Below the pieces are notes generated by a model that was not told the DNA's origin, made no database searches, and saw nothing but the letters and a program-made list of their open reading frames with translations. From Blastococcus sp. HT6-4 (GTDB lineage Bacteria; Actinomycetota; Actinomycetes; Mycobacteriales; Geodermatophilaceae), in contig NZ_CP155551.1 in NCBI RefSeq assembly GCF_039679125.1, positions 806,001 to 870,000 on the forward strand: DNA of 64,000 bases. The letters run 5' to 3'. Below, in pieces: positions 33,520 through 41,154 of this stretch. A program made the position numbers and the translations under genes. Each line of letters begins with the position of its first letter. The first letter of the stretch is position 1.

Positions 33520-35760
33520 ATGACCGAGCTCCAGGAGCCGCGCCCCCGTGCGCTGCTGCCGTTCCTCAACACGCTGCGGCACGGCAGCCGCAGCCACACC
33601 ACCTGCTTCTACAAGTGCGGCAACGCCTGCGACTCCGCGATCCCCAACCAGACCGACAACCCCACCTTCGCCGACGTCGTCGAGTCGGCGTTCAGCCGCC
33701 GCAGCATGCTCAAGGCGGCCGGCGCGAGCGCGCTGCTCGTCGTGGCCGGGCCGGTGGCGTCTGCGGCCGCGGCCGCGGGTGACCGGGGACGCGGCGGCGG
33801 ACGGGGCGGCAAGGGCGGGCACGGCGGCGGCCTCACCTTCCAGCCGGTGGAGCAGAACCTCCTCGACGAGCTGGTCACCGCCGCGGGCTACCGGTACTCC
33901 GTGGTCATGCGCTGGGGTGACCCCGTCGAGCCCGGTGCGCCCGAGTTCGCCATCGACCGGCAGACGCCCGAGGCCCAGGCGAAGCAGTTCGGCTACAACT
34001 GCGACTACATCGGCCTGCTGCCGCTGGACGACCGCGACCGGGAAGCCCTGCTGGTGGTGAACCACGAGTACACCAACGAGCAGCTGATGTTCTCCGGCGT
34101 CGCCGGCGAGTCCGCACCGACGACGGCCGAGCAGAAGCGGATCGCGATGATGGCCCACGGCATCTCGGTGGTCGAGGTGCGGCGGCACGGCAACACCGGT
34201 GAGTGGCGCCCGGTGCGCAACGGACGTCGCAACCGCCGGATCACCGCGCAGACGCCGATGGAGCTCACCGGCCCCGCCGCCGGCTCGACCTACCTGCGCA
34301 CCAGCGCCGACCCGCGCGGGCGCACCGCCCTCGGCACGCTGAACAACTGCGCCGGCGGCATGACGCCGTGGGGCACCACGCTCCACGGGGAGGAGAACTT
34401 CAACCAGTACTTCGGGACGACCGTGCCCATCACCGAGAACCCGAAGGAGCCGCGCCTGGCCCGGTACGGGATCTCCACGAAGTCGCCGGCCGGCCGACGC
34501 TGGGACGAGGTGGACCCCCGCTTCGACCTGGCCCGGGAGCCCAACGAGGTCAACCGGTTCGGCTGGGTCGTCGAGGTGGACCCCTACGACCCGACGTCCA
34601 CCCCGAAGAAGCGCACCGCGCTGGGCCGGTTCAAGCACGAGGGCGCCGACGTCCGCATCGCGGAGGACGGCCGCGTCGTGGCCTACTCCGGCGACGACGA
34701 GCGGTTCGACTACATCTACAAGTTCGTTTCGCGGAAGAAGTACCGGCCCGGGAAGGACCGCGGCGCACGGGCGCACAACCTGACCCTGCTCGACGAGGGC
34801 GACCTCTACGTCGCCCGCTTCGTCGGCGACTCGCCCGCCGCGGAGATCGACGGCAGCGGCGCCCTCCCGGCCGACGGCGAGTTCGACGGCTGGGGCCAGT
34901 GGATCCCGCTGGTGGAGGACGGCCGCTCGATGGTGCCCGGGAAGGACGTCGCCTGGGTGCTGACCTTCACCCGGCTGGCCGCCGACCGCCTCGGCAAGCA
35001 GCTCGACCGCGCCGGCGACTTCCCCGACCCGGCCGCGCCCGTCGTCGTCGACCCCGCGAAGGTGCCGACCAAGATGGACCGCCCGGAGGACATCCAGGTC
35101 AACCCGGTCGACGGCCGCGTCTACGCCGCGCTCACCAACAACTCCCGTCGGACCGGCGTCGACGAGGCCAACCCGATCAGCCGGTCCTTCGCGTTCGACG
35201 CCGACAGCGGCACCTACACCGAGCGCGCCGGCAACCGCAACGGCCACGTCATCGAGTGGCAGGAGACGCGCGGAGCCGCCGGCGACCGGTTCGAGTGGCG
35301 GATCTTCATCGTGGCCGGCGACCCGAAGGACCCGGGCACGTACTTCGCCGGGTACGACAAGTCCCGGGTCAGCGCCATGTCCTGCCCGGACAACCTCGAG
35401 TTCGACCCGGCGGGCAACCTGTGGATCTCCACCGACGGCAACGTGCTGTCGCGGGTGAACCAGGCAGAGGGCACCCTCGGCGGCACCAACGACGGGCTGT
35501 TCGCCGTGCCCACGGCGGGCCCCGAGCGCGGGCACCTGAAGGCGTTCCTCACCGTGCCGCTGGGCGCGGAGTGCAGCGGACCGCTCATCACGCGGGACGC
35601 GTCGTCGGTGTTCGTCGCGGTGCAGCACCCGGGCGAGACGACGGGGGCGACGGTGGACAACCCGTCGAGCACCTGGCCCGACCGCCGTCGCGACAAGCCG
35701 TTCCCGCGGCCCAGCGTCGCGGTCGTCTACCGCACGGACGGCGGCCGCGTCGGCAGCTGA
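33520..35760 (+). CDS. phoX: PhoX family alkaline phosphatase (DUF839), Tat-exported
   Basis: 746 residues. Tat signal SRRSMLKAAGASALLVVAG ends in an Ala-rich cleavage region near residue 87, after an unusually long N-terminal stretch; a His/Gly-rich linker follows. The mature part shows PhoX segments: GYNCDYIGLLPL, LLVVNHEYTNEQLMF, NNCAGGMTPWGTTLHGEENFNQYF, GRVVAYSGDDERFDYIYKFVS, RPEDIQVNPVDGRVYAALTNN and CPDNLEFDPAGNLWISTDGN. PhoX is a Ca/Fe phosphatase that releases phosphate from organic esters outside the cell. The upstream PHO-box repeat suggests PhoP control under phosphate limitation. Confidence 0.94.
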   Translation: MTELQEPRPRALLPFLNTLRHGSRSHTTCFYKCGNACDSAIPNQTDNPTFADVVESAFSRRSMLKAAGASALLVVAGPVASAAAAAGDRGRGGGRGGKGGHGGGLTFQPVEQNLLDELVTAAGYRYSVVMRWGDPVEPGAPEFAIDRQTPEAQAKQFGYNCDYIGLLPLDDRDREALLVVNHEYTNEQLMFSGVAGESAPTTAEQKRIAMMAHGISVVEVRRHGNTGEWRPVRNGRRNRRITAQTPMELTGPAAGSTYLRTSADPRGRTALGTLNNCAGGMTPWGTTLHGEENFNQYFGTTVPITENPKEPRLARYGISTKSPAGRRWDEVDPRFDLAREPNEVNRFGWVVEVDPYDPTSTPKKRTALGRFKHEGADVRIAEDGRVVAYSGDDERFDYIYKFVSRKKYRPGKDRGARAHNLTLLDEGDLYVARFVGDSPAAEIDGSGALPADGEFDGWGQWIPLVEDGRSMVPGKDVAWVLTFTRLAADRLGKQLDRAGDFPDPAAPVVVDPAKVPTKMDRPEDIQVNPVDGRVYAALTNNSRRTGVDEANPISRSFAFDADSGTYTERAGNRNGHVIEWQETRGAAGDRFEWRIFIVAGDPKDPGTYFAGYDKSRVSAMSCPDNLEFDPAGNLWISTDGNVLSRVNQAEGTLGGTNDGLFAVPTAGPERGHLKAFLTVPLGAECSGPLITRDASSVFVAVQHPGETTGATVDNPSSTWPDRRRDKPFPRPSVAVVYRTDGGRVGS

Positions 35761-35778
35761 CGAGGGGCCTCCCGCGTC

Positions 35779-35828
35779 CATGGCGCGGTGACCGGCGGAT
35801 CGGCGCGATCCGCCGTCACCGCGCCATG
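35779..35828. terminator. bidirectional terminator between phoX and the dehydratase gene
   Basis: Arms 35779-35802 and 35806-35828 pair over 23 bp with one bulged C and a 3-nt loop, located between convergent stops at 35760 and 35842. Confidence 0.85.
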
Positions 35829-35841
35829 ATCCCTTCCAGGA

Positions 35842-36135
35842 TCACCCGGGGAGCAGCGCGTCGATCCGGCGGGCGAGGTCGAGGTCGAGGCCGCTCACGC
35901 CGCCGGCGGAGTGGCTGACCAGCGTGAGGTGCAGGGTGCGCCAGCGCAGGTCGACGTCGGGGTGGTGGTCCATCGCCTCCGCGACGAAGCCGATCCGCAC
36001 GATCGCGGCGACGGCGTCGCCGAAGGAGGGCAGCTCGACGGTGCGGCGGATGCCCTCGCCGTCGCCGGACCACAGCGGCAGGCCGTGCAGCGCGGCGGCG
36101 AGTTCGTCAGGGGAGAGGCGGGGTGGGCGCGGCAC
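35842..36135 (-). CDS. 4a-hydroxytetrahydrobiopterin dehydratase (pterin-4a-carbinolamine dehydratase)
   Basis: 97 residues, normal length. The family active-site pattern is present as MDHHPDVDLRWRTLHLTLVSHSAGGVS, with paired His and the later Ser/His. The enzyme recycles pterin cofactors after aromatic amino acid hydroxylation, but related proteins occur without hydroxylases and may take part in molybdopterin or other metabolism. It ends the block that begins with the sulfur genes but is separated from cysH by 24 bp and may be cotranscribed. Confidence 0.92.
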   Translation of the reverse strand: MPRPPRLSPDELAAALHGLPLWSGDGEGIRRTVELPSFGDAVAAIVRIGFVAEAMDHHPDVDLRWRTLHLTLVSHSAGGVSGLDLDLARRIDALLPG

Positions 36136-36159
36136 CGGCCCATCCTGCCTCCGTCCGGC

Positions 36160-36870
36160 TCAGGTGTGCAGGCCGCACTCGGTCTTGCCCGAGCCGGCCC
36201 AGCGGCCGGCGCGCGCGTCCTCGCCCGGGGCCACCGGCCGGGTGCAGGGCGCGCAGCCGATCGAGCCGTAGCCGAGCTCGAACAGCGGGTTCACCGGCAC
36301 CTGGTGCTCGGCGATGTAGCCGTCGACGTCGTCCTGGGTCCAGGCGGCGATCGGGTTGACCTTCACCATGCCGCGCTTGACGTCCCAGTCGACGAGCTTC
36401 GTGCCCGTGCGGGTCGGTGACTCGTCCCGGCGCACGCCCGAGCCCCAGGCCAGGTAGCCGGCGAGCGTCTCGGCCAGCGGCTGCACCTTGCGCAGCGAGC
36501 AGCAGAGGTCGGGGTCGCGCTCGTGCAGCCTCGGCCCGTGGGCCAGATCCTGCTCGGCGACCGTCTGCGGCGGCGTCACGTTGACCAGCGTCACCGGCAG
36601 CACCCCGGTGATCCAGTCGCGCGTGCCGATCGTCTCGGCGAAGTGGTAGCCGGTGTCCAGGAAGATGACGTGCACACCGGGGATCGCGCGGCCGGCCAGG
36701 TGCGCCAGCAGCCCGTCGGCCATCGAAGAGGTGACGGCGAACCGGTCGCCGAAGTTCTCGCCGGCCCACCGCAGCACGGCGAGGGCCTGCTCGACCGGGT
36801 CGGCGATGCCCTCGAAGTGGGCGTCGGCGTCGGCGGCGAGCTCGGGCGTCGGCGAGATCGCAGTGGTCAT
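36160..36870 (-). CDS. cysH: phosphoadenylyl/adenylyl-sulfate reductase
   Basis: 236 residues. PP-loop region FAVTSSMADGLLAHL, IFLDTGYHFAETIGTRDW, and the catalytic ECGLHT at the extreme C terminus. The extra cysteine pairs (DLCCSLRK and IGCAPCTRPV) coordinate a [4Fe-4S] cluster, so the substrate is most likely APS rather than PAPS, as in other actinobacteria. It reduces APS to sulfite. The ATG overlaps the TGA of the zinc-ribbon gene upstream (ATGA). Confidence 0.94.
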   Translation of the reverse strand: MTTAISPTPELAADADAHFEGIADPVEQALAVLRWAGENFGDRFAVTSSMADGLLAHLAGRAIPGVHVIFLDTGYHFAETIGTRDWITGVLPVTLVNVTPPQTVAEQDLAHGPRLHERDPDLCCSLRKVQPLAETLAGYLAWGSGVRRDESPTRTGTKLVDWDVKRGMVKVNPIAAWTQDDVDGYIAEHQVPVNPLFELGYGSIGCAPCTRPVAPGEDARAGRWAGSGKTECGLHT

Positions 36871-37037
36871 TCCTGCACCCCCGTGGCGAGAAGTCGGACG
36901 GTGAACGCACGCAGGCAGGCGCCGCAACGCCAGCCGTCGGCCGACTCCCCGTAGGGGGTCAGCTCCTCGTCCCCGCAGTACGGGCAGTGGAACACCGGAA
37001 GCTGCCGGGTCCTTCCCCCCGTCGGCTCCTCGCTCAC
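36867..37037 (-). CDS. 56-residue zinc-ribbon protein between sir and cysH
   Basis: A short gene overlooked by length filters. It begins with GTG at 37037, 10 bp after the sulfite reductase stop, and its TGA overlaps the cysH ATG. Two CxxC knuckles, FHCPYCGDEEL and WRCGACLRAFTV, make a classical rubredoxin/zinc-ribbon-like fold. The same small gene sits between sir and cysH in many actinobacteria. Possible roles are metal or electron carrier to the reductases, or an assembly factor; neither is proven. Confidence 0.85.
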   Translation of the reverse strand: MSEEPTGGRTRQLPVFHCPYCGDEELTPYGESADGWRCGACLRAFTVRLLATGVQE

Positions 37038-37047
37038 CGGGGCACCG

Positions 37048-38721
37048 TCACAGGAGCCAGTCCTCCTCGGCGCGGGCGACGTAGTGGGCGAAGGACTCGC
37101 CCGGCGTCCGGCGGTCGAGGAAGCCGCGCAGCACGCGCTCGCAGTAGTCGGCGGTCTCGGCCTTGGTCACCTTGTGGCCGCGGAACTTGCGGCCGAAGGT
37201 GGCCTCGACCCCGAGGTGCCCGCCCAGGTGCACCTGGAAGCCCTCGACCATCTCACCGCTGTCGTCGCGCACCATCGAGCCCTTGAACCCGATGTCGGCG
37301 GTCTGGAACCGGGCGCAGCTGTTCGGGCAGCCGTTGACGTTGATGCCGATCGGGACGTCGAAGTCGGGCAGCCGCCGCTCCAGCTCGGCGTAGAGCTCCT
37401 GGGCGTGCTGCTTGGTCTCCACGATCGCCAGCTTGCAGAACTCCAGGCCGGTGCAGGCCATCGTGCCGCGGCGGAACGCGCTGGGGCGCACCTGCAGGTC
37501 GTGCTCGGCCAGCGCCTCGACCAGCGGCTCGACGTTCTCGTCGGGCACGTCGAGGATGACCAGCTTCTGCTGCGTCGTCGTCCGGATGCGGCCCTGCCCG
37601 TACTCGTCGGCCAGGTCGGCGATCGTGGTGAGCAGCGAGCCGCTGATCCGGCCGGTGCGCAGCGCGAAGCCGACGGCGTTCCGGCCGTCCTTCTGCCTGC
37701 TGACGCCGACGTGGTCGCGCTGGTCGTGCTTGGCCGGGGCGGGGGCGGGGCCGTCGGGCAGCGCCTCCTTCAGGTACTCGTCCTGGAGCACCTGGCGGAA
37801 CTTCTCCGGGCCCCAGTCGGCGATCAGGAACTTGATCCGGGCGCGGTTGCGCTGCCGGCGGTAGCCGTAGTCGCGGAAGACGGCGGTGCAGGCGGCCCAG
37901 ACGTCGGTGACCTGGTCGGGCCGGACGAACACGCCGATCCGCTGGGCGAACATGGGGTTGGTGGAGAGGCCGCCGCCGACCCACAGGTCGTAACCGGCCT
38001 CGCCGGCCTCGTTCACGACACCGACGAAGGAGACGTCGTCGATCTCCGGCTCGGTGCAGTGGTCGACGCAGCCCGACATCGACGTCTTCCACTTGCGGGG
38101 CAGGTTGCTGAACTCGGGGCTGCCCACGTACTTCGCGACGGTCTCGGCGATGACATCGGTGGCGTCGAGCACCTCGTCCTCGAGGATGCCGGCCAGCGGG
38201 CAGCCGAGCATCACCCGGGGCACGTCGCCGCAGGCCTCCATCGTGCTCAGCCCGACCGACTCCAGCCGCCGCCAGATCTCGGGGACGTCCTCGATGCGGA
38301 TCCAGTGGTACTGCACGTTCTGCCGGTCGGTGACGTCGGCGACGTCGCGGCCGAACTCGGTGCTGATCCCGCCGATGACCCGCAGGGCGTCGCTGGTCAG
38401 CTGCCCGCCGTCGATGCGGGCCCGCATCATGAAGTAGGAGTCCTCGAGCTCCTCCGGCTCCAGCACGGCGGTCTTGCCGCCGGGGATGCCCTGGGCGCGC
38501 TGGGTGTAGAGGCCCATCCAGCGCATGCGGCCGCGGAGGTCACCGGGGTCGATCCCCTCGAAGCCGGTCTTCGAGTAGATGTCGAGGATCCGCTGACGCA
38601 CCTCGAGGCCGTCGGAGTCCTTCTTCATCCGCTCGTTGGGGTTGAGCGGTTCGCGGTAGCCCAGCGCCCACTGACCTTGACCGCGCTGCGGCCGGTTGCT
38701 GGTGCGGGTGGGGGTGCTCAC
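37048..38721 (-). CDS. sir: assimilatory nitrite/sulfite reductase (siroheme, ferredoxin-dependent)
   Basis: 557 residues, two-fold repeated sulfite/nitrite reductase. Siroheme-[4Fe-4S] ligands lie in ACTGLEFCKLAIVETK and NGCPNSCARFQTADIGF near residues 430-480. The N-terminal half repeats the fold (PRVMLGCPLAG, SGCVDHCTEP). Context with cysC and cysH points to sulfite reduction to sulfide. GTG start at 38721 behind AGGAAG. A leader peptide gene and hairpins lie just upstream, so expression is likely attenuated by cysteine supply. Confidence 0.95.
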   Translation of the reverse strand: MSTPTRTSNRPQRGQGQWALGYREPLNPNERMKKDSDGLEVRQRILDIYSKTGFEGIDPGDLRGRMRWMGLYTQRAQGIPGGKTAVLEPEELEDSYFMMRARIDGGQLTSDALRVIGGISTEFGRDVADVTDRQNVQYHWIRIEDVPEIWRRLESVGLSTMEACGDVPRVMLGCPLAGILEDEVLDATDVIAETVAKYVGSPEFSNLPRKWKTSMSGCVDHCTEPEIDDVSFVGVVNEAGEAGYDLWVGGGLSTNPMFAQRIGVFVRPDQVTDVWAACTAVFRDYGYRRQRNRARIKFLIADWGPEKFRQVLQDEYLKEALPDGPAPAPAKHDQRDHVGVSRQKDGRNAVGFALRTGRISGSLLTTIADLADEYGQGRIRTTTQQKLVILDVPDENVEPLVEALAEHDLQVRPSAFRRGTMACTGLEFCKLAIVETKQHAQELYAELERRLPDFDVPIGINVNGCPNSCARFQTADIGFKGSMVRDDSGEMVEGFQVHLGGHLGVEATFGRKFRGHKVTKAETADYCERVLRGFLDRRTPGESFAHYVARAEEDWLL

Positions 38722-38752
38722 GTGGCGTACTTCTTCCTGCGCTCGCCGCCCG

Positions 38753-38813
38753 CCCGGCAGCGGGCCGGGGGAGTCGGGGCGCTGCTGGATCGGGACGCAG
38801 CCGGGGAGCTGCG
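38753..38813 (-). promoter_or_regulatory. candidate attenuator hairpins between the leader peptide and sir
   Basis: Minus-strand hairpin 1: CGCAGC (38813-38808) with GCTGCG (38801-38796). Hairpin 2: CCCGGC (38769-38764), loop 5 nt, GCCGGG (38758-38753). Together they sit between the leader stop and the sir Shine-Dalgarno, where alternative folding dependent on leader translation could gate sir. Confidence 0.5.
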
Positions 38814-38827
38814 CGGGTGGTCCTGGG

Positions 38828-38914
38828 TCAGCGCGCGGCGCGACAGGCGGCGCTGGAGACCAGTGCCAGATCGATGTGCAGACGCGCGACGAGGAGCGCG
38901 CCGCGATCGGTCAT
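38828..38914 (-). CDS. 28-residue sulfur-operon leader peptide
   Basis: ATG at 38914, TGA at 38828-38830. The peptide contains RLHIDLALVSSAACRAAR: the LHIDL block followed about eight residues later by a single Cys near the end. This is the signature of the actinobacterial 'putative leader peptide' group that precedes sulfate-assimilation genes. It lies 47 bp below cysC and 106 bp above sir. Ribosome stalling at the Cys codon when cysteinyl-tRNA is scarce would be the expected mechanism (inference). Confidence 0.8.
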   Translation of the reverse strand: MTDRGALLVARLHIDLALVSSAACRAAR

Positions 38915-38960
38915 GCCCTGATGGTGCCACAGCGCGCCCGGGTGCGACGGGTGTGGCGGG

Positions 38961-39497
38961 TCACCCGCGGTCGATCTCCGCTCGGATGAGGGATACGGAC
39001 TCGGCCAGCGGCGTCACCGAGGTGTCGATGACCAGCTCGGCGCGGGTGGGTGGCTCGTACGGGTCGCTGACGCCGGTGAAGACGGGGATCTCCCCGGCGC
39101 GCGCCTTGGCGTAGAGGCCCTTGACGTCGCGGCCCTCGCAGACCTCGAGCGGGGTGGAGAGGTGCACGAGCACGAACCGGCCGTGCGCCTCGACCAGCTT
39201 CCGGGCCTCCTCGCGGGCGGCCTCGTACGGGGCGATGGCGGCCACGACGGCGGTACCGCCGTGCTTGACCACCTCGCCGGCGACCCAGCCGATCCGCCGG
39301 ATGTTGAGGTCGCGGTCCTCCTTGGAGAAGGACAGCTCGCTGGACAGGTGCGTGCGGACGACGTCGCCGTCGAGGACGGTGACCGGCCGGCCGTCGGCCT
39401 CGAGACCGGCCACCAGGGCGTCGGTGATCGTGGACTTCCCGGCCCCGGACAGGCCGGTGAGGAAGACGGTGACGCCGGGTCGCTGCGCAGCGGTCAT
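38961..39497 (-). CDS. cysC: adenylyl-sulfate kinase
   Basis: 178 residues, full length. P-loop GLSGAGKSTI (residues 15-24), LDGDVVRTHLSSELSFSKEDRDLNIRRIGWV and the FVLVHLSTPLEVCEGRDVKGLYAKARAGEI lid region are all conserved. It makes PAPS from APS. Next to an APS-type cysH its product may serve sulfotransfer rather than reduction. No cysN/cysD is in the window. Between the Rrf2 regulator (51 bp above) and the leader peptide. Confidence 0.95.
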   Translation of the reverse strand: MTAAQRPGVTVFLTGLSGAGKSTITDALVAGLEADGRPVTVLDGDVVRTHLSSELSFSKEDRDLNIRRIGWVAGEVVKHGGTAVVAAIAPYEAAREEARKLVEAHGRFVLVHLSTPLEVCEGRDVKGLYAKARAGEIPVFTGVSDPYEPPTRAELVIDTSVTPLAESVSLIRAEIDRG

Positions 39498-39548
39498 GGA
39501 CGCCAGTGTCGCCGGACGGGCGGTCGCGGATGGAAGGCGGGGTCCGCC

Positions 39549-40022
39549 TCAGTCCTCGGGCGGCGCGCTGAACGACCGCCAGGCGTTGTCGATGGCGACC
39601 AGCTCGGCGGCGTGCGGGGGCAGCTGCCCGGCGACGACGTCGGCGACGGTGACGCCCTCGAGCACCCGCCGGTAGGCCTCGCGGGCGGCCACCCACACGC
39701 TGGCCAGCTCGGTGGCCGCCCCGGGGTAGCTGACGTCCTCCGGGCGCTGGCCGTGCACCTCGGCGAGGAACCCCTGCTCCACCCGCATGACGCGGGCGAT
39801 GGAGATCTCCGACGCCGGGAGCGCCAGCCGGTAGCCGCCCTCCCGCCCTCGCTGGCTGGTGACCAGCCGGGCGTGCTGGAGATCGGCGAGGATCGCCTGG
39901 AGGAAGCGGTTGGGGATGTCCTGGGCCGCCGCGATGCGGTCGCAGGTCAGCGCGTCGGGCGCGGCCGCGGCGAGCTCGAGGACGGCTCGGACGGCGTAGT
40001 CGACCCGGGCGTTGATGCGCAC
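39549..40022 (-). CDS. Rrf2-family transcriptional regulator (CymR-like)
   Basis: 157 residues. N-terminal winged helix (RINARVDYAVRAVLELAAAAPDALTCDRIAAAQDIPNRFLQAIL) with RGREGGYRLALPASEISIARVM typical of Rrf2. The three-Cys Fe-S cluster of IscR/NsrR is missing (only one Cys, in the recognition region), so it more likely belongs to the CymR type that senses cysteine synthase/O-acetylserine. It stands first in the sulfur gene cluster and may repress it. Divergent Nudix gene 35 bp away. Confidence 0.88.
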   Translation of the reverse strand: MRINARVDYAVRAVLELAAAAPDALTCDRIAAAQDIPNRFLQAILADLQHARLVTSQRGREGGYRLALPASEISIARVMRVEQGFLAEVHGQRPEDVSYPGAATELASVWVAAREAYRRVLEGVTVADVVAGQLPPHAAELVAIDNAWRSFSAPPED

Positions 40023-40057
40023 GCAGCCATAGTGCCGCCATCTGCGAGAGTGCCCGG

Positions 40058-40813
40058 GTGTTCCGGCTGCGTTTCACCACGTTGGTGGAGGCGCCGCTGA
40101 CCGTGGCGTTCGACGTCGCCCGCGCCCTGGGCCGGCCCTGGCCCGTGCCGCTGGACGAGGTCCTGTCCGTGCGGCCGGAGCGCGACGTCTACTCCGCACG
40201 GGTCGGCCGCGGACGGATCACCCACCGCCGGCAGTTCTCGGCCACCGGCGCCGGCACCCTGGTCGACGAGCAGGTCGACTGGGAGACCGGGCTGCCGGGC
40301 GTCGTGCGCGGAATCGTCGACCGGGCGGTGCTGCGCCGGCGGGTCGAGCGCGCGATGCGGTCGCACCTGGACGGCTACGCCGCCGCGGCGGCCGCCCTGG
40401 CGCGGGACGTGGTGCAGGTCGTCGGCGCCGCCATCGTCGACGGCGACCGGGTGCTGGTGGCCCAGCGGTCCGGCGGCCGGTACGACGGCTCCTGGGAGTT
40501 CCCGGGCGGGAAGGTCGAACCGGGGGAGCCGGAGCTCGCCGCGCTGGTGCGCGAGTGCGCCGAGGAGCTCGGGATCGCCGTCGCGCCGGAGGCGTTCCTG
40601 GGGGAGGTCGTCCTCGACGGCGTCGTCGCCGGAGGTGCTCCCGGCGCCTCGACGATGCGGGTCTGGTGGGCGCGGATCGGCTCCGGGTGGCCGGTCGCCC
40701 ACGAGCACGCGGAGCTGCGGTGGGTCGGGGCCGACGAGCTGGACGCGCTGGACTGGATCGCCGCCGATCGTCCCCTTCTCCCCGCCGTCCGCGCCCGTCT
40801 CGGCCGTCGCTGA
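40058..40813 (+). CDS. SRPBCC-like domain fused to Nudix (MutT-type) hydrolase
   Basis: 251 residues. Residues 1-115 look like a polyketide-cyclase/SRPBCC fold (RFTTLVEAPLTVAFDVARAL, RRQFSATGAGTLVDEQVDWE, AMRSHLDGYAAAAAALAR). Residues 118-250 are a MutT-like Nudix domain with a perfect Nudix box GGKVEPGEPELAALVRECAE followed by ELGI. MutT-like enzymes cleanse oxidised nucleotides. The fusion is in one frame without internal start signal. GTG start. The N-terminal ligand-binding fold is unusual for a Nudix enzyme. Confidence 0.88.
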   Translation: MFRLRFTTLVEAPLTVAFDVARALGRPWPVPLDEVLSVRPERDVYSARVGRGRITHRRQFSATGAGTLVDEQVDWETGLPGVVRGIVDRAVLRRRVERAMRSHLDGYAAAAAALARDVVQVVGAAIVDGDRVLVAQRSGGRYDGSWEFPGGKVEPGEPELAALVRECAEELGIAVAPEAFLGEVVLDGVVAGGAPGASTMRVWWARIGSGWPVAHEHAELRWVGADELDALDWIAADRPLLPAVRARLGRR

Positions 40814-40985
40814 GGGCCGGGCGTCGGCACCTGTGACGGTGCGACGCGCGTTCGGCCGGCCGGCCGGAAGGCCTCCGGCGGCTCGGCGACCCCGACGGAA
40901 AGCAGCCCGCCCGTCGGCCTGCCGGACGTGGAAGTTACGGTCACCGGACGGATCGTGAGCCCAGGTCACAACTCGATGACGTCCG

Positions 40986-41015
40986 TGGACACCCCTTCGA
41001 GAGCGCGCCTAGGGT
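40986..41015 (+). promoter_or_regulatory. candidate vegetative promoter of the oligopeptide transporter operon
   Basis: TGGACA (40986-40991) and TAGGGT (41010-41015) with an 18-nt spacer, close to the TTGACA/TAGGAT actinobacterial consensus. Transcripts would carry about 130 nt of leader before the lipoprotein gene. The rest of the 341-nt gap (40814-41154) shows no gene. Confidence 0.55.
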
Positions 41016-41154
41016 CCACCCGTCGCAGTCCGTGGCGGCACTCCCGCCCGGCAGCGTCCGGCTCGTGACCAAGCAGTCGCCCACCCGCCGCGCACGGCCC
41101 GTGGGCGGACCTGTCCGTTCCCCCCGCCAGCGCGGGTCGAGGGAGGCATTGCAC

